Notes under the pieces: generated by a model | Told to the model about the DNA's origin: nothing | The model's database searches: none | Seen by the model: the letters and a program-made list of their open reading frames with translations, nothing else | Translations under genes and position numbers: made by a program | In this document: piece after piece, positions 28,246 to 38,692 of the stretch | Layout of the letters: the number at the start of each line of letters is the position of its first letter | Numbering within the stretch: position 1 is the stretch's first letter | NCBI GenBank assembly: GCA_029212415.1 | Contig: JARGOF010000030.1 | Location: 1 to 59,692, forward strand | Origin: Rhizobiaceae bacterium | Lineage (GTDB): Bacteria; Pseudomonadota; Alphaproteobacteria; Rhizobiales; Rhizobiaceae | Length of the DNA: 59,692 nt | Reading direction: 5' to 3'

Positions 28246-29658
28246 ATGGCTGAACGTTACGATCTCATCATTATTGGGTCTGGCCCCGGCGGCTACGTTT
28301 GCGCAATCAAGGCTGCGCAACTGGGCCTGAAGACGGCTATCGTTGAAAAACGCAGCACGCTTGGCGGCACCTGCCTGAATATCGGATGTATTCCATCCAA
28401 GGCTCTGCTGCATGCGTCGGAGATGTTTTCCCATGCAAGCCACGGCTTGACAACCCTGGGGGTTGAGGTCGGCAAGCCAAAGCTCAAGCTCGACAAAATG
28501 ATGGAGCACAAGGATGCAACCGTCAAATCCAATGTCGATGGCGTGGCATTCCTGATGAAGAAGAACAAGGTTGATGTTCTGTCGGGGACCGGGAGGGTGC
28601 TGGGCGAAGGCAAGGTCGCCGTCACCGATGACAAGGGTGATACTGTCGAGCACGAAACGCAGAATATCGTCATCGCAACCGGATCGGATGTTGCCGGTAT
28701 TCCAGGTGTTGACCTGACCTTTGATGAAAAAATTATTGTATCGTCCACCGGCGCGCTCGAACTGACCAAGGTGCCAAAACATATGGTTGTCGTCGGCGGC
28801 GGTGTCATCGGTCTGGAGCTGGGATCGGTCTGGGCGCGGCTGGGCGCCAAGGTCACCGTCATAGAGTTCCTCGACAAGATCCTCGGCGGCATGGATGCGG
28901 ATGTTTCCAAGCAGTTTCAGCGCCTGTTGGACAAGCAGGGCATGACCTTCAAGCTGGAAACCAAGGTGACGGATGTCAAGACAGCAGGCAAGGGCGCCGA
29001 GGTGACATTCGAGCCGGTCAAGGGCGGTGATGCGGAAACGATCAGCGCCGATGTCGTGCTGGTGGCCACCGGCCGCAAACCCTTTATCGAAGGGCTGGGT
29101 CTTGAAAAGGCCGGTGTCGTTCTCGACGAGCGTGGCCGCGTCAACATTGACGATCATTACCACACCAGCATTCCGGGTATTTATGCTCTGGGTGATGTGG
29201 TCAAAGGCCCGATGCTGGCCCACAAGGCGGAAGATGAGGGCGTCGCCGTTGCCGAAATCATTGCCGGACAGGCTGGTCATGTGAATTACGATGTCATTCC
29301 GGGCGTCGTCTACACGCAGCCGGAAGTCGCCGCTGTCGGCAAGACAGAAGAAGAACTGAAGGCCGCAGGCATTGATTACAAGGTTGGCAAATTCCCGTTC
29401 TCAGCCAATGGCCGTGCACGCGCCATGCTTCAGACGGACGGGTTCGTAAAAGTCCTGGCCGACAAGAAGACCGACCGCGTTCTGGGTGTTCATATTCTCG
29501 GCTTCGGTGCCGGTGAACTGATCCATGAGGCGGCAGTGCTGATGGAATTTGGCGGCAGTGCCGAAGATCTCGGCCGCACCTGCCATGCGCATCCAACCAT
29601 GTCGGAGACGGTCAAGGAGGCCGCTCTGGCGGCCTGGAACAAGCCGATACATATGTAA
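28246..29658 (+). CDS. lpdA: Dihydrolipoyl dehydrogenase (E3)
   Basis: This flavoprotein reoxidises dihydrolipoamide and reduces NAD. The 470 residues show the FAD-binding [20 protein letters not shown] (8-27), the redox disulfide [13 protein letters not shown] (Cys43, Cys48), the NAD-binding [20 protein letters not shown], the second FAD motif GIYALGDVV and the catalytic His449-Glu454 pair in [25 protein letters not shown] lies before the ATG. Its position after sucAB marks it as the E3 of this complex. A 10-bp hairpin follows. Confidence 0.97.
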   Translation: MAERYDLIIIGSGPGGYVCAIKAAQLGLKTAIVEKRSTLGGTCLNIGCIPSKALLHASEMFSHASHGLTTLGVEVGKPKLKLDKMMEHKDATVKSNVDGVAFLMKKNKVDVLSGTGRVLGEGKVAVTDDKGDTVEHETQNIVIATGSDVAGIPGVDLTFDEKIIVSSTGALELTKVPKHMVVVGGGVIGLELGSVWARLGAKVTVIEFLDKILGGMDADVSKQFQRLLDKQGMTFKLETKVTDVKTAGKGAEVTFEPVKGGDAETISADVVLVATGRKPFIEGLGLEKAGVVLDERGRVNIDDHYHTSIPGIYALGDVVKGPMLAHKAEDEGVAVAEIIAGQAGHVNYDVIPGVVYTQPEVAAVGKTEEELKAAGIDYKVGKFPFSANGRARAMLQTDGFVKVLADKKTDRVLGVHILGFGAGELIHEAAVLMEFGGSAEDLGRTCHAHPTMSETVKEAALAAWNKPIHM

Positions 29659-29667
29659 AAGGTGCAG

Positions 29668-29693
29668 GAGCTGCGCAGTGCAATGCGCAGCTC
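29668..29693. terminator. Stem-loop between convergent lpdA and TraB-family genes
   Basis: GAGCTGCGCA (29668-29677) and TGCGCAGCTC (29684-29693) form a perfect 10-bp stem with the 6-nt loop GTGCAA. Only TTC follows on the plus strand, so termination efficiency is uncertain. It lies in the 53-bp gap between the two stop codons and could serve both strands. Confidence 0.6.
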
Positions 29694-29711
29694 TTCAAAG
29701 CAAGACGTTAT

Positions 29712-30836
29712 CTAGTGCATCGCCGTTACGGTATAGTCGCCGTCGCGCAACAATTGCACCAGACCGTCATTGCCGGGCAGGTGCAGGGCGCCGACTGCGA
29801 CAAAGGCGTTGCCATCTTCCAGCATGGGCGCCAATCTTTGTACCATCGTGTGATTGCGGCTGTGCACCATCTGTTTTTCAAATTCCGCATAGGCGTCATT
29901 GTCGTCCGCGCCGGTCTGCGCAGAACTCCACTCGATCATCGGCATGATCATGCCGGTCTGCCCCTGGATATAAAGTTCGGTCATGGTTTTCATGACATCA
30001 TCGAGCGTCGAGCCGAGCGCCACGGTATCGGTCAGCAACCGCACCTGCAGTTCGATTGGCAAATCAGTCAATGTTCCAATCTGCTCGGCGAGCGTCTCGA
30101 GCCCCTTCAGGGCCTTGCCCTGCGCCAGAGCGTCATCGGCAAGTTTCTTGTCGAGGAATGTCGGATTTTTCTGCATGCGTGCAAGTTCGCATTGCGGGAT
30201 AGCGATCATGCTGTAGATCATCCACGGTTGCAGGCGCGAGACCAGGGCTATGGGAACGCCGCGTTCCTTCAGCACAGTTTCAACCAATTGGAATTCGTCG
30301 GGTTTCAGCAGGGTCTGGAGCGTTGATCCTTCGGGTAGCATGCTCAGGGCCGGATTGGCCAACAGGGCAGCCTGGGCTTTGACCATGTCGGTGATTTCTG
30401 TTGATTCAACGACGATTGTATCGGCCATTTCGTAGCTGTTGCGGGCCGCTTCGCTCATGGCCATAACGCGTGGGTCACTGACATGCATGGTACCGTAGAG
30501 CCATGAATCCCTGTAGCCGGATTTTTCAATCCGCCAAAGCAAAGCATCGCCATTGGGAATCCGCGATGCTGCCAGGCGGATTTTTTCCAGTGCCCTGGGG
30601 TTTTCGCGCGCCAGCTTTTCCAGCAAATTGACACCGCCGCATGCATGTGGCTGTGAACTGTCAGCGGTCGCGACCTTTGTTTCGGCTTTGGCTTTTGTTT
30701 CAGCCTGGGCCTGAGTCGCCGCCATGATGAGAATCACAAGAAAGGAAAGTGCGAAAAGGACATGAAACAGGCCGGCTGCCTTCATCGTAAAGACAAGACG
30801 CGGTTCTGGCTTTTGCTGCATAGAAAATATTGCCAT
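29712..30836 (-). CDS. TraB/GumN family protein
   Basis: The 374-residue product belongs to the TraB/PrgY/GumN/TIKI family, predicted metal-dependent proteases. It has the two GX2H motifs of the family, YGTMHVSDPR and VGALHLPGNDGLV, and the Glu of VVESTEITDM. The N-terminal hydrophobic segment (FHVLFALSFLVILIMAATQAQA) is a signal peptide or anchor, so the domain should be outside the inner membrane. An internal ATG at 30785 would give a more compact signal peptide. Function in this organism is unknown. It lies downstream of xerC on the same strand, 108 bp away. Confidence 0.85.
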   Translation of the reverse strand: MAIFSMQQKPEPRLVFTMKAAGLFHVLFALSFLVILIMAATQAQAETKAKAETKVATADSSQPHACGGVNLLEKLARENPRALEKIRLAASRIPNGDALLWRIEKSGYRDSWLYGTMHVSDPRVMAMSEAARNSYEMADTIVVESTEITDMVKAQAALLANPALSMLPEGSTLQTLLKPDEFQLVETVLKERGVPIALVSRLQPWMIYSMIAIPQCELARMQKNPTFLDKKLADDALAQGKALKGLETLAEQIGTLTDLPIELQVRLLTDTVALGSTLDDVMKTMTELYIQGQTGMIMPMIEWSSAQTGADDNDAYAEFEKQMVHSRNHTMVQRLAPMLEDGNAFVAVGALHLPGNDGLVQLLRDGDYTVTAMH

Positions 30837-30944
30837 GATAAATCCGATTACGAGTAAACTGCGATATTATCGTAACGGAACAATTTGCGACAAAGGGTTA
30901 ACGCAGCGCGCCGGACATGCTCCAATCCGCAGAGCAAGGTGTCA

Positions 30945-31886
30945 TCAGGCGCGCGGATGGGCTTTTTGATAGGTCTCCAGAAGCCGCTTTGTATCGACAC
31001 CCGTATAGACCTGTGTTGTTGACAGGCTGGCGTGACCGAGCAGTTCCTGGATGGAGCGCAGGTCGCCACCACCGGCCAACAGGTGGGTGGCAAAGGAATG
31101 ACGAAGGGCATGGGGCGTTGCCGTATCCGGCAGCCCCAGCGCGGAACGCAGTTTGCGCATTTCGCGCTGAATGATTGCCGGTTGCAGCGGGCCGCCGCGC
31201 ACGCCGCGAAACAGCGCCTTGTCATCATCAAGATGCCAGGGGCAGAGTTTTTGATATTGCCTGACCGCCGCCAGCGCAACGCTGATGAGGGGCACCATTC
31301 GGGTCTTGCCGCCCTTGCCCTTTATCATCAATGACGTTGAATTTCCGTTCAGATCACCGGCGCGCAAACTCAAGGCCTCAGAAATGCGCAGCCCACCGGC
31401 ATAAAGCAAGGCAAGAACGGCGGCATTGCGCGCTGCGACCCAGGGTTCGTCTGCCAGATGTTCATCGCTTCTGGTCAGCGCGATCGCCTGACTGTCGGTG
31501 AGCGGCCGTGGCAGCGATTTTGGCTGACGCGGCGCGCGCATGGCATTGATGCCGGCTGCATTGGCAAGACCCTGTTTTTCCAGAAATCGCAGGAATGAGC
31601 GGATCCCGGCCAAACTGCGACCGAGGGTGCGCGCGCCAGCGCCCTTGTTGCGGCGGTTGGCAAGAAATGCGCGCATATCCGCAGGACGCAGGTTTGCCAA
31701 ATCGTCAAGTCCGGGCGTGCCGCCAAGGTGGTGGGTCAGAAAGACCAGGAACTGCCGCAGATCGCGCTGATAGGCTTCCAGGGTATTGTCTGCAAGACGC
31801 CTTTCAAGCCCCAGCTTGTCCAGCCAGGCGCTATGTTGGTCAAGCACGTCGGGGCGCGCCATGAGAATGAAATCATCGTCAGACAT
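30945..31886 (-). CDS. xerC: Tyrosine recombinase XerC
   Basis: XerC with XerD resolves chromosome dimers at dif. From the ATG at 31886 it has 313 residues (a GTG three codons earlier is possible). An N-terminal SAM-like DNA-binding domain (about 15-105) is followed by the catalytic domain, with Arg167 (GGLRISEAL), Lys191 (KGKGGKTR), His259 and Arg262 (HALRHSFATHLL), His285 (LLGHAS) and Tyr294 (TTQVYTG). The set of catalytic residues is complete. Nothing nearby suggests an integron or phage, so it is called the housekeeping XerC; XerD is the alternative. Confidence 0.9.
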   Translation of the reverse strand: MSDDDFILMARPDVLDQHSAWLDKLGLERRLADNTLEAYQRDLRQFLVFLTHHLGGTPGLDDLANLRPADMRAFLANRRNKGAGARTLGRSLAGIRSFLRFLEKQGLANAAGINAMRAPRQPKSLPRPLTDSQAIALTRSDEHLADEPWVAARNAAVLALLYAGGLRISEALSLRAGDLNGNSTSLMIKGKGGKTRMVPLISVALAAVRQYQKLCPWHLDDDKALFRGVRGGPLQPAIIQREMRKLRSALGLPDTATPHALRHSFATHLLAGGGDLRSIQELLGHASLSTTQVYTGVDTKRLLETYQKAHPRA

Positions 31887-32123
31887 TGGCGCCACGGCGC
31901 CGGATGAAGGCGGCCAAACGGTCTGTCATGGACATGATCAAGTCTTCCCTGTTGATGCTCGTGCGCAAAAGCGGTAGGTGAGACCACCAGCCGATTGTGG
32001 TGGCATTGTCGCTGGTGACGGTTATATTATTGTTAATTCGTTCGATTGGTGCGTTCGGGGTTTTGTCATTGTGTGTACACAATTTACTGTAATAGACTGT
32101 CTGCATGTTTGCGGGGATGACAC

Positions 32124-33032
32124 ATGGTTCAGAAGCGCTTCCAGATGTTGAGCTTTGACGATCTGGCAGACCGGATTGCCCTGGTTTCACAAGGCAGACC
32201 CGGCCATATTGTCGACCAGCTTATTGCCGAGCGTGGGCTGAAACTTGTCAATCATCCGCTCTGGCCTGTCATGCGGCCTGTTCTCCATACGATCTTGCAC
32301 TACCGACAAACCATTGATTTTGCCGATACAATCGCAAATATGTCGGGGCACGACGCGATGGAATACGCCAGCGGATTGCTCAATCTTGAAATCCAGGTGG
32401 AAAATGGCGCGCGGATCCCGCAAACGGGCGGATTTGTCATGGTCAGCAATCATCCCACCGGTATTGCCGATGGCGTGGCGGTGTTTGATCTGCTCAAGGC
32501 CAGCCGACCGGATATGATGATCTACGCAAACCGCGATGCCCTGCGCGTCAACCCGCGCTTTGTCGAACTGTTCATTCCGGTGGAATGGCGCGAGGAGTAC
32601 AAAAGCAGCGTGAAGGCCAGGGAAACCCTGCGCCTGACAAAGCGTGCCGTGGATGATGGCAAGGCGCTGATTCTCTTTCCCTCGGGCCGCATTGCCTATT
32701 GGGCTGACGGGGGACTGAATGAGCGGCCCTGGAAGGCCTCCGCTGTAGGCCTGGCGCGCAAATATGGTCTTCCTGTGCTTCCCGTCCACATGGCGGCGCG
32801 CAATTCCGGACTGTTCTACTGGCTGTCCAAATGGTCGACAGAACTGCGCGACATGACTGTTTTTCACGAAGTGCTGAACAAGAAGAGCAAGACATTCCGC
32901 TTCAATGTCGGCCAGCTGATCCAGCCGGATGACCTGCAGGGTGACAACAGCGAAGTCACCAGAGCGCTGGAACAGCATTGTGTCCATGAGCTGGCGGCAG
33001 ATCCCAACAGCATTTTTCGTATGAAGGGCTGA
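32124..33032 (+). CDS. PlsC-like lysophospholipid/glycerol acyltransferase family protein
   Basis: This 302-residue protein belongs to the LPLAT superfamily. The catalytic motif SNHPTGIADG has His110 and Asp116 separated by five residues, as in the NHPxGxxDG subgroup, rather than the four of classical PlsC. LILFPSGRIAYWADGG is the FPEG-like block and LPVLPVHMAARNSGLFYWLSK the later one. No signal peptide is present, and hydrophobic helices are weak, so it is probably a peripheral membrane enzyme. It may acylate lysophosphatidate, ornithine lipids or another amine. It starts 228 bp from divergent xerC and lies 52 bp before the ATPase gene. Confidence 0.8.
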   Translation: MVQKRFQMLSFDDLADRIALVSQGRPGHIVDQLIAERGLKLVNHPLWPVMRPVLHTILHYRQTIDFADTIANMSGHDAMEYASGLLNLEIQVENGARIPQTGGFVMVSNHPTGIADGVAVFDLLKASRPDMMIYANRDALRVNPRFVELFIPVEWREEYKSSVKARETLRLTKRAVDDGKALILFPSGRIAYWADGGLNERPWKASAVGLARKYGLPVLPVHMAARNSGLFYWLSKWSTELRDMTVFHEVLNKKSKTFRFNVGQLIQPDDLQGDNSEVTRALEQHCVHELAADPNSIFRMKG

Positions 33033-33084
33033 CAATCAGCGTTCGGTTCTTTCATTCGAAACAGGGCAGCTTTGGTTCAACACC

Positions 33085-34224
33085 ATGTATCTACGGTCCA
33101 TGTCAGTCGAGAATTACCGCTCACTGCGCTCGATCCGCATGGATCTTGGGCCGGTCAATCTGTTTGTCGGTGCCAATGGTACAGGCAAATCCAACCTCTA
33201 TCGCTCTGTGCAACTGATCAGGATGGCGGCCGAGGGACAATTCGCACGGGCGATTGCCGAAGAGGGTGGTATTTTTTCCGCCATGTGGAGCGGCAGGTTG
33301 CCCCGGCACAAAAAGGCGCGGATTCGCCTGGCCGCCGAAATCGTCGATGCACAGAGCGGGCTGATTTATTCCTACAGCATTGTTGCCGGCTTTCGACCTG
33401 CGAAAGCGGCGGCGGGTTTCAGCCATGAGGCACAGATCAAAGAGGAAGAAATCACCATCAATACGGGGCGCCGACCGCATGTCGTGATGCAGCGCAAGGG
33501 CGGGCATATCTCGGTGCGCGATGAGAATGGCCGGATGGTGGATTATCCCGATCAGGTCATGACATCGGAAACAGCGCTATTCCTGCTGGGGGATGCCGGA
33601 CATTATCCGGAAATCAGTACCTTGCGCCATATCATTGGCCAATGGCGCTTCTATTATGGCTTTCGTTCTGATGGGGATTCACCTCTGCGCATGCCGTGTC
33701 TGGCCATAACGGCTCCGATGCTGGACGAAGACGGAACAAATATTGCCGCTGTGCTGGCAACTCTGGCCCATACGCGACAGGACACAGTGGATCTGGACCG
33801 GGCCGTTCATGATGCCTTTGACGGAGCAGCGCTCTCGATACCGGAACCGGAAGAATATGCCCGTTTTGGTCTGATCCTGCCGGAATTTCCCAATCGGCTG
33901 TTTCAGCCCCGTGAACTGTCGGATGGTCAGATACGGTTTCTCGCTCTGGCAGCAGCATTGCTGTCCTACCGGCGCCCACCCTTCATCGCCCTCAATGAAC
34001 CGGAGGCAAGCCTGCATCCAGACATGATACCGGCCTTGGCACAGATGATTGCCAGGGCATCTGAAGACAGTCAGATCTGGGTGGTGACCCATTCACAGGC
34101 TCTGGCCGATGCCATCAGCCAGCGGTGCGGCGTAAACGCGCGAACCGTCATCCGTCAGCACGGTGCGACCTGGATCGAGGGAATGACCCTGACGGGACGG
34201 ATGGAGCACGACGATGAAGATTAA
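33085..34224 (+). CDS. RecF/SMC-like AAA family ATPase
   Basis: The 379-residue protein is a stand-alone ABC-type ATPase of the AAA_21 (RecF/OLD-like) group. It starts with MSVENYRSLRSIRMDLGPVN and Walker A GANGTGKS (29-36). A middle insert (about 75-250) has no coiled coil. Then come the signature ELSDGQIRFLALAAALLS, a Walker B with Asn before Glu (FIALNEPEASLHPD), and the H-loop WVVTHSQALADA. No TOPRIM nuclease domain is fused and no nuclease gene is adjacent, so it is not an evident defence system. Role unknown. It converges on the transaldolase gene with 37 bp between stops. Confidence 0.82.
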   Translation: MYLRSMSVENYRSLRSIRMDLGPVNLFVGANGTGKSNLYRSVQLIRMAAEGQFARAIAEEGGIFSAMWSGRLPRHKKARIRLAAEIVDAQSGLIYSYSIVAGFRPAKAAAGFSHEAQIKEEEITINTGRRPHVVMQRKGGHISVRDENGRMVDYPDQVMTSETALFLLGDAGHYPEISTLRHIIGQWRFYYGFRSDGDSPLRMPCLAITAPMLDEDGTNIAAVLATLAHTRQDTVDLDRAVHDAFDGAALSIPEPEEYARFGLILPEFPNRLFQPRELSDGQIRFLALAAALLSYRRPPFIALNEPEASLHPDMIPALAQMIARASEDSQIWVVTHSQALADAISQRCGVNARTVIRQHGATWIEGMTLTGRMEHDDED

Positions 34225-34261
34225 ACCCGTCGCGCTCCACCATATTGTTTAACCAAGGTGG

Positions 34262-34915
34262 TCAGCCGATTTTCTGGCCGGTTTTTTGCCAGTCTGCCAG
34301 AAAGGTTTCAAGGCCCTTGTCGGTCAAGGGATGTTTGACAAGCGCCTTGAGGGTTGATGGCGGAACGGTTGCGACATCGGCGCCGATGAGGGCTGCATCC
34401 TTGACATGATTGACCGAGCGGATGGATGCGGCAAGAATTTCCGTTGTGTAGCCGTAATTGTCGTAAATCTGACGGATTTCCGCAATCAGTTCCATTCCGT
34501 CAATGGCCATATCGTCGATTCGGCCAATGAAGGGTGAAATGTAGGTGGCGCCTGCCTTGGCAGCCAGCAGCGCCTGATTGGCGGAAAAACACAAGGTGAC
34601 ATTGGTCTTGTGACCGGCTGCCGTTAGCGCCTTGCAGGCTTTCAGGCCGTCCAGCGTCAGGGGCAGCTTGATGCAGATGTTGTCGGCGATTTTTGCCAGA
34701 ACGGCAGCTTCGCTCATCATGCCTTCATAATCGGTCGCGGTGACTTCGGCGGAAACCGGGCCGTCAACCATGGAGCAGATTTCCTTCGTGACTTCCATGA
34801 TGTCGCGGCCGGATTTCAAAATCAGGGACGGGTTGGTTGTGACGCCATCCACGAGGCCCAATTCATTCAATTCGCGGATTTCATCTACATCCGCTGTATC
34901 GACAAAAAATTTCAT
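34262..34915 (-). CDS. tal: Transaldolase / fructose-6-phosphate aldolase family protein
   Basis: From the ATG at 34915 this codes 217 residues, the length of the small TalC/FSA-type transaldolases. It starts [20 protein letters not shown] and has GVTTNPSL, the Schiff-base lysine in NICIKLPLT and [22 protein letters not shown] read in parts, with SPFIGRIDD. The enzyme moves a dihydroxyacetone unit between sugar phosphates in the pentose phosphate pathway, or acts as fructose-6-phosphate aldolase; the two cannot be separated by eye. It is divergent from priA, 82 bp between starts, as in many Rhizobiales. Confidence 0.9.
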   Translation of the reverse strand: MKFFVDTADVDEIRELNELGLVDGVTTNPSLILKSGRDIMEVTKEICSMVDGPVSAEVTATDYEGMMSEAAVLAKIADNICIKLPLTLDGLKACKALTAAGHKTNVTLCFSANQALLAAKAGATYISPFIGRIDDMAIDGMELIAEIRQIYDNYGYTTEILAASIRSVNHVKDAALIGADVATVPPSTLKALVKHPLTDKGLETFLADWQKTGQKIG

Positions 34916-34997
34916 CCTGTGCCATGCCTCTTTTGAGCTGATAATTCGCAGTCGTGGCTTTTCTTTAATCCAATCGCGGGGCAAGGTCACCACCAAG

Positions 34998-37199
34998 ATG
35001 AAAGATTCGCCACAACTGTCCCTTATTGACCTGCCAACGATCACCGTGCCGGTATTGGTTCCGCTGCCCGCGTCGAAGCCCTATTCCTATGCGGTGCCGG
35101 ACGATATCCATGTGCAGCCGGGTTCGATTGTCCAGGTTCCGCTGGGTCCCAGACAGGTTGCGGGCATTGTCTGGGATGGCGGAAGCGATGGTGTGGACCC
35201 GAAAAAACTGCGTCCCATCACATTGGCCTTTGATTGTCCCATCATTGCCACGGAAATGCGCCGGTTTCTTGACTGGGTGGCGCAATATACGTTGTCGCCG
35301 CCCGGAATGGTTGCCCGCATGGCTCTGCGGGCACCGGCGGCCTTCGATCCGGAGCCCCCAACACAGGGTTTGCGGCTGGGAGAATTGCGCCCCGAACGCA
35401 TGACGCCGGCGCGCAACCGGATCATCGCGCTCGCCGACGACGGTCTGAGCTGGACGCGCAGCGGTCTGGCGCATGCAGCCGGTGTTTCCGTCAGTGTTGT
35501 CGATGGCCTGATCAAACAGGGTGTTTTCGAAACAATATGGATACCACCGCAACCCGTGGTGCCTGCTCCCGACCCCGATTATGGCAAGTCGGCGCTGAGC
35601 GCCGAGCAGCAGCAAGCTGTGGATGATCTGCTTGTTCCATCGTTTTCTTCAGGGCACTCGGTGTCGCTGATCGACGGCGTCACCGGGTCAGGAAAGACCG
35701 AGATCTATTTCGAAGCCGTGGCGCATATGATCACGCAGGGGCGCCAGGTGCTGATTCTGTTGCCGGAAATAGCGCTGACATCGGCTTTTCTTGATCGTTT
35801 TGAGCGGCGTTTCGGCTGCAAACCGGCAGAATGGCACTCCGATATCGCCCCACGCATGCGCGAAAAAGTCTGGCGGCAGGCGGCCAGCGGTGACATCCGT
35901 GTTGTTGTCGGCGCCCGTTCGGCGCTGTTTTTGCCCTTTGCCGATCTGGGCCTGATCGTGGTCGATGAAGAGCATGACGCGGCCTACAAACAGGAAGACC
36001 GGGTTTTCTACAACGCAAGGGACATGGCTGTGGTTCGCGGCCATATCGGCCGCTTTCCCGTTGTTTTGGCGTCGGCGACACCGTCCATTGAAAGTCAGGT
36101 CAACGCAAATTGGGGAAAATACCGCTCCATCATTCTGCCCGGACGTTATGGTGGGGCGGCCCTGCCGGATCTGCAGCTTGTCGACATGCGCCGTGATCCG
36201 CCGGCAAGGGGTGGTTTCCTGTCACCGGTGCTGCTTCAGCAGATCGGCAAGACGGTTGAACGGAAGGAACAGGCGTTGCTGTTCCTCAACCGCAGGGGCT
36301 ATGCGCCCCTGACGCTGTGCCGCGTGTGCGGCCATCGTTTCGAATGCCCCGACTGCTCCAGCTGGCTGGTCGAGCACCGTTTTCGCGCTCAGCTGCAATG
36401 CCATCATTGCGGCCACACCGAAAGGACGCCGGAGGCCTGCCCCGAATGCGGGACGCTGGATCATCTGGTGGCCTGCGGGCCGGGTGTCGAGCGAATCGCC
36501 GAAGAGGTCAATCAGCATTTTCCCGATGCAAGAACCATTGTCCTGTCTTCCGACATGGCAGGCGGCGTGCGGCGTCTGCGGCTGGAACTGGAAGCCATTG
36601 CCAAGGGTGAGGCGGATATTGTCGTTGGCACACAACTTGTGGCGAAGGGTCATAATTTTCCACTGATGACCCTGGTGGGCATTGTTGATGCGGATCTGGG
36701 CCTGAGCAATGGAGATCCGCGTGCTGCTGAACGCACATTTCAGTTGCTGTCGCAGGTGACTGGTCGCGCCGGGCGAACCGGACTGAAAAGCCGTGGGCTG
36801 ATACAGACCTACCAGCCCCAGCATCCGGTGATGCAGGCAATCGTATCGGGTGATCGGGAAAGTTTTTATGCCCGCGAGATCGAGGAACGCGAAAAGGCAA
36901 AAATGCCACCTTTCGGACGCATGGCGGCTTTGATCGTCTCGGCCGCGGATCGCGCCGAAGCCGAGAACCATGCGCGCGGATTGCGTCAGGCGGCACCACG
37001 CGACGGTGACATTCAGGTGCTGGGCCCTGCCGAGGCGCCCTTGGCGCTGATTCGCGGACGTTATCGCTTTCGACTGCTCGTTCATGGCAGCAGAAAATGT
37101 GATATTCAGGGATTTGTGGCCAGGACGATCGAACATGGACCGAAGGTGCGCGGCTCCGTGCGCGTGCAGATCGATATCGATCCACAGAGTTTTACATGA
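34998..37199 (+). CDS. priA: Primosomal protein N' (replication restart helicase PriA)
   Basis: PriA recognises stalled forks and reloads the replicative helicase. From the ATG at 34998 it has 733 residues. An N-terminal 3'-DNA-binding domain (about 15-110) is followed by a winged helix, Walker [13 protein letters not shown] (227-238), the DEEH box [24 protein letters not shown], and a zinc-binding region with paired Cys (CRVCGH, CPDCSS, CHHCGH, CPECGT). Helicase motifs [12 protein letters not shown] and the C-terminal domain complete it. A frame open back to 34740 overlaps tal and is not used. Confidence 0.95.
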   Translation: MKDSPQLSLIDLPTITVPVLVPLPASKPYSYAVPDDIHVQPGSIVQVPLGPRQVAGIVWDGGSDGVDPKKLRPITLAFDCPIIATEMRRFLDWVAQYTLSPPGMVARMALRAPAAFDPEPPTQGLRLGELRPERMTPARNRIIALADDGLSWTRSGLAHAAGVSVSVVDGLIKQGVFETIWIPPQPVVPAPDPDYGKSALSAEQQQAVDDLLVPSFSSGHSVSLIDGVTGSGKTEIYFEAVAHMITQGRQVLILLPEIALTSAFLDRFERRFGCKPAEWHSDIAPRMREKVWRQAASGDIRVVVGARSALFLPFADLGLIVVDEEHDAAYKQEDRVFYNARDMAVVRGHIGRFPVVLASATPSIESQVNANWGKYRSIILPGRYGGAALPDLQLVDMRRDPPARGGFLSPVLLQQIGKTVERKEQALLFLNRRGYAPLTLCRVCGHRFECPDCSSWLVEHRFRAQLQCHHCGHTERTPEACPECGTLDHLVACGPGVERIAEEVNQHFPDARTIVLSSDMAGGVRRLRLELEAIAKGEADIVVGTQLVAKGHNFPLMTLVGIVDADLGLSNGDPRAAERTFQLLSQVTGRAGRTGLKSRGLIQTYQPQHPVMQAIVSGDRESFYAREIEEREKAKMPPFGRMAALIVSAADRAEAENHARGLRQAAPRDGDIQVLGPAEAPLALIRGRYRFRLLVHGSRKCDIQGFVARTIEHGPKVRGSVRVQIDIDPQSFT

Positions 37200-37255
37200 A
37201 CAGCAGCGCTGGGCTGGCGACGGGCTGGACTGTGCTGGACTGGGGAGAATGCGAG

Positions 37256-37645
37256 ATGATTGAATTTTATTGGCCGGGATCCACGGGCGAATGGCTGGCC
37301 TTTACTGTTGCGGTCGTCACTGTCGGTTTCGGCCTCCTGCTTTTCCTGATGCCACGGCTTTCGTTTGGGATATTGCGGCTGCAACCTGTGGAGGGCCGCG
37401 CAGATGCCATTGCTGAGGGGCGAGCAACCATGGCCGGGTTCTATCTGGGCTGCGGCCTGGGCTGCCTGCTGCTGGCCCAGCCGCTGATCTATCTGGTGCT
37501 CGGCCTGGGCTGGGCTTTCACCGCGCTCGGCCGGCTGGTTTCCATCGTCTTCGATCGCGCTGGTACGCGTTTCAACTGGCTGTCCCTGCTGGTGGAAGTC
37601 TTGTTGGCGGCTCTACCGCTGGGTTTTGCTTTCGGAATGATTTGA
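37256..37645 (+). CDS. Small four-helix membrane protein (DUF4345-like)
   Basis: From the ATG at 37256, with GGGGAGAATGCGAG as binding site, this codes 129 residues. Four hydrophobic segments are visible: WLAFTVAVVTVGFGLLLFLM, MAGFYLGCGLGCLLLAQPLI, YLVLGLGWAFTALGRLVSIV and SLLVEVLLAALPLGFAFGM. The AGFYLG...GRLVSIVFD pattern resembles small DUF4345-type membrane proteins, but I hold that loosely. An earlier start at 37196 overlaps the priA stop and would add 20 residues without pattern. Cotranscription with priA is likely. Function unknown. Confidence 0.65.
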   Translation: MIEFYWPGSTGEWLAFTVAVVTVGFGLLLFLMPRLSFGILRLQPVEGRADAIAEGRATMAGFYLGCGLGCLLLAQPLIYLVLGLGWAFTALGRLVSIVFDRAGTRFNWLSLLVEVLLAALPLGFAFGMI

Positions 37646-38125
37646 TTTTGAAAAGCGGCGGGTTTTGCAAGCGGGACCAGGCGACGGTGATAGCCGGTTG
37701 TGAAAAGCCGAATCGCGTTGACCGGGCGCCGGTCTGCCATTTGTTCGCCGACAATCGCCGCTGGCTGGTTATAGAAGTTTTGCCGGATCAAATGTTCTGA
37801 CCGGTGCGCAGGAATCAGTTCAGGTGGCAATCTTTCAGACCGGCTGAGCAAATTTGCGGCAGGCTGATTTCATGAAAGTCAGATGGTCAAACAGGCGTCG
37901 TACACACGGTAATTTCGGGTTTTATTCACAATTATGGGCGATCTCATCCAAAAGCATGCATCAAAGCGTGTTGCGAGTCCAAGATACGTATGCTAGACGA
38001 ACCACGAAATCGCAGTTGAGATCAGTCACATGATCTTTCACTGTAAAAAAATCGAAACAAATTCAAGGATTTGCAGAGTGTCAAACCTCTGGTACCGAAT
38101 CCTCGAATGCAGTTCAGAGAACTTT
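37646..38125 (+). other. Gene-free stretch upstream of the atp operon
   Basis: I see no convincing gene in these 480 bp. A minus-strand frame (37489-37851) overlaps the preceding gene and lacks a family pattern. Two dyads are visible: an imperfect one at 37864-37882 around TTTCATGAAA, and AGATCA-N6-TGATCT at 38019-38036, about 90 bp before atpH. The part from about 37880 is AT-richer and should hold the atp promoter, but no clear -35/-10 pair could be picked. Confidence 0.5.
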
Positions 38126-38692
38126 GTGCCCGTGGCAGACACTACTTCGCATATATCCGGTGTTGCAGAACGGTATGCGTCATCCCTTTTCGAACTGGCT
38201 CTTGAAGCCAAATCGGAAAAACTGGTTGGTGACGATTTGACCCGTCTGGAAACGCTGATTGATGGCAGTGAGGACCTGAAAAGGTTGATCCGCAATCCCG
38301 TTTTTTCCGCCGATGACCAGTTCAAGGCCATATCGGCCGTGGCCGACAAGGCCGGAATAAAGGGGCTCGTCGGTAATTTTCTCAAGGTCGTGGCGAGGAA
38401 CCGTCGGTTGTTCGTCATTCCGGGCATTATCAGGGCCTACCGGCTCATTGAGGCAAAGCACCGCGGCGAAGTCTCCGCCGAGGTGACGTCCGCGCACGCG
38501 CTGACTGCAGCCCAGACAACAGAATTGAAGGCGGCGCTGAAAGGCGTCACCGGCAAAGACGTGGCAATTCATGTCACTGTCGACCCGTCAATCATGGGGG
38601 GTCTGATCGTCAAGGTCGGATCGCGCCAGATTGACACATCGCTTCGCTCCAAACTTTCTACCCTCAAGCTTGCACTGAAAGAGGTCGGCTGA
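38126..38692 (+). CDS. atpH: ATP synthase F1 subunit delta
   Basis: The delta subunit links F1 to the peripheral stalk. I place the start at the GTG at 38126 (188 residues; [20 protein letters not shown]), following the usual start in relatives; a GTG at 38132 is also possible. The conserved N-terminal helix bundle includes [16 protein letters not shown] and [22 protein letters not shown], and the C-terminal part [22 protein letters not shown] read in parts. The stop overlaps the atpA ATG by one base (TGATG), so translation is coupled. Confidence 0.93.
   Translation: MPVADTTSHISGVAERYASSLFELALEAKSEKLVGDDLTRLETLIDGSEDLKRLIRNPVFSADDQFKAISAVADKAGIKGLVGNFLKVVARNRRLFVIPGIIRAYRLIEAKHRGEVSAEVTSAHALTAAQTTELKAALKGVTGKDVAIHVTVDPSIMGGLIVKVGSRQIDTSLRSKLSTLKLALKEVG

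Noticed and set aside
28228-29280. 350-residue frame antisense to lpdA
   Set aside because: Shadow of a clear lpdA gene.
30945-31886. xerC as an integrase of a mobile element
   Set aside because: Its sequence blocks fit housekeeping XerC/D, and no att repeats, cargo or tRNA lie beside it.
31879-32190. 103-residue minus-strand frame upstream of xerC
   Set aside because: It overlaps both xerC and the divergent acyltransferase start and has no recognisable pattern.
33085-34224. RecF-like ATPase as part of an anti-phage defence system (Gabija or OLD type)
   Set aside because: No TOPRIM domain, helicase or nuclease gene is adjacent; kept as a lone ATPase.
37489-37851. 120-residue minus-strand frame after priA
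   Set aside because: Half of it is antisense to the small membrane protein; the rest has no pattern.
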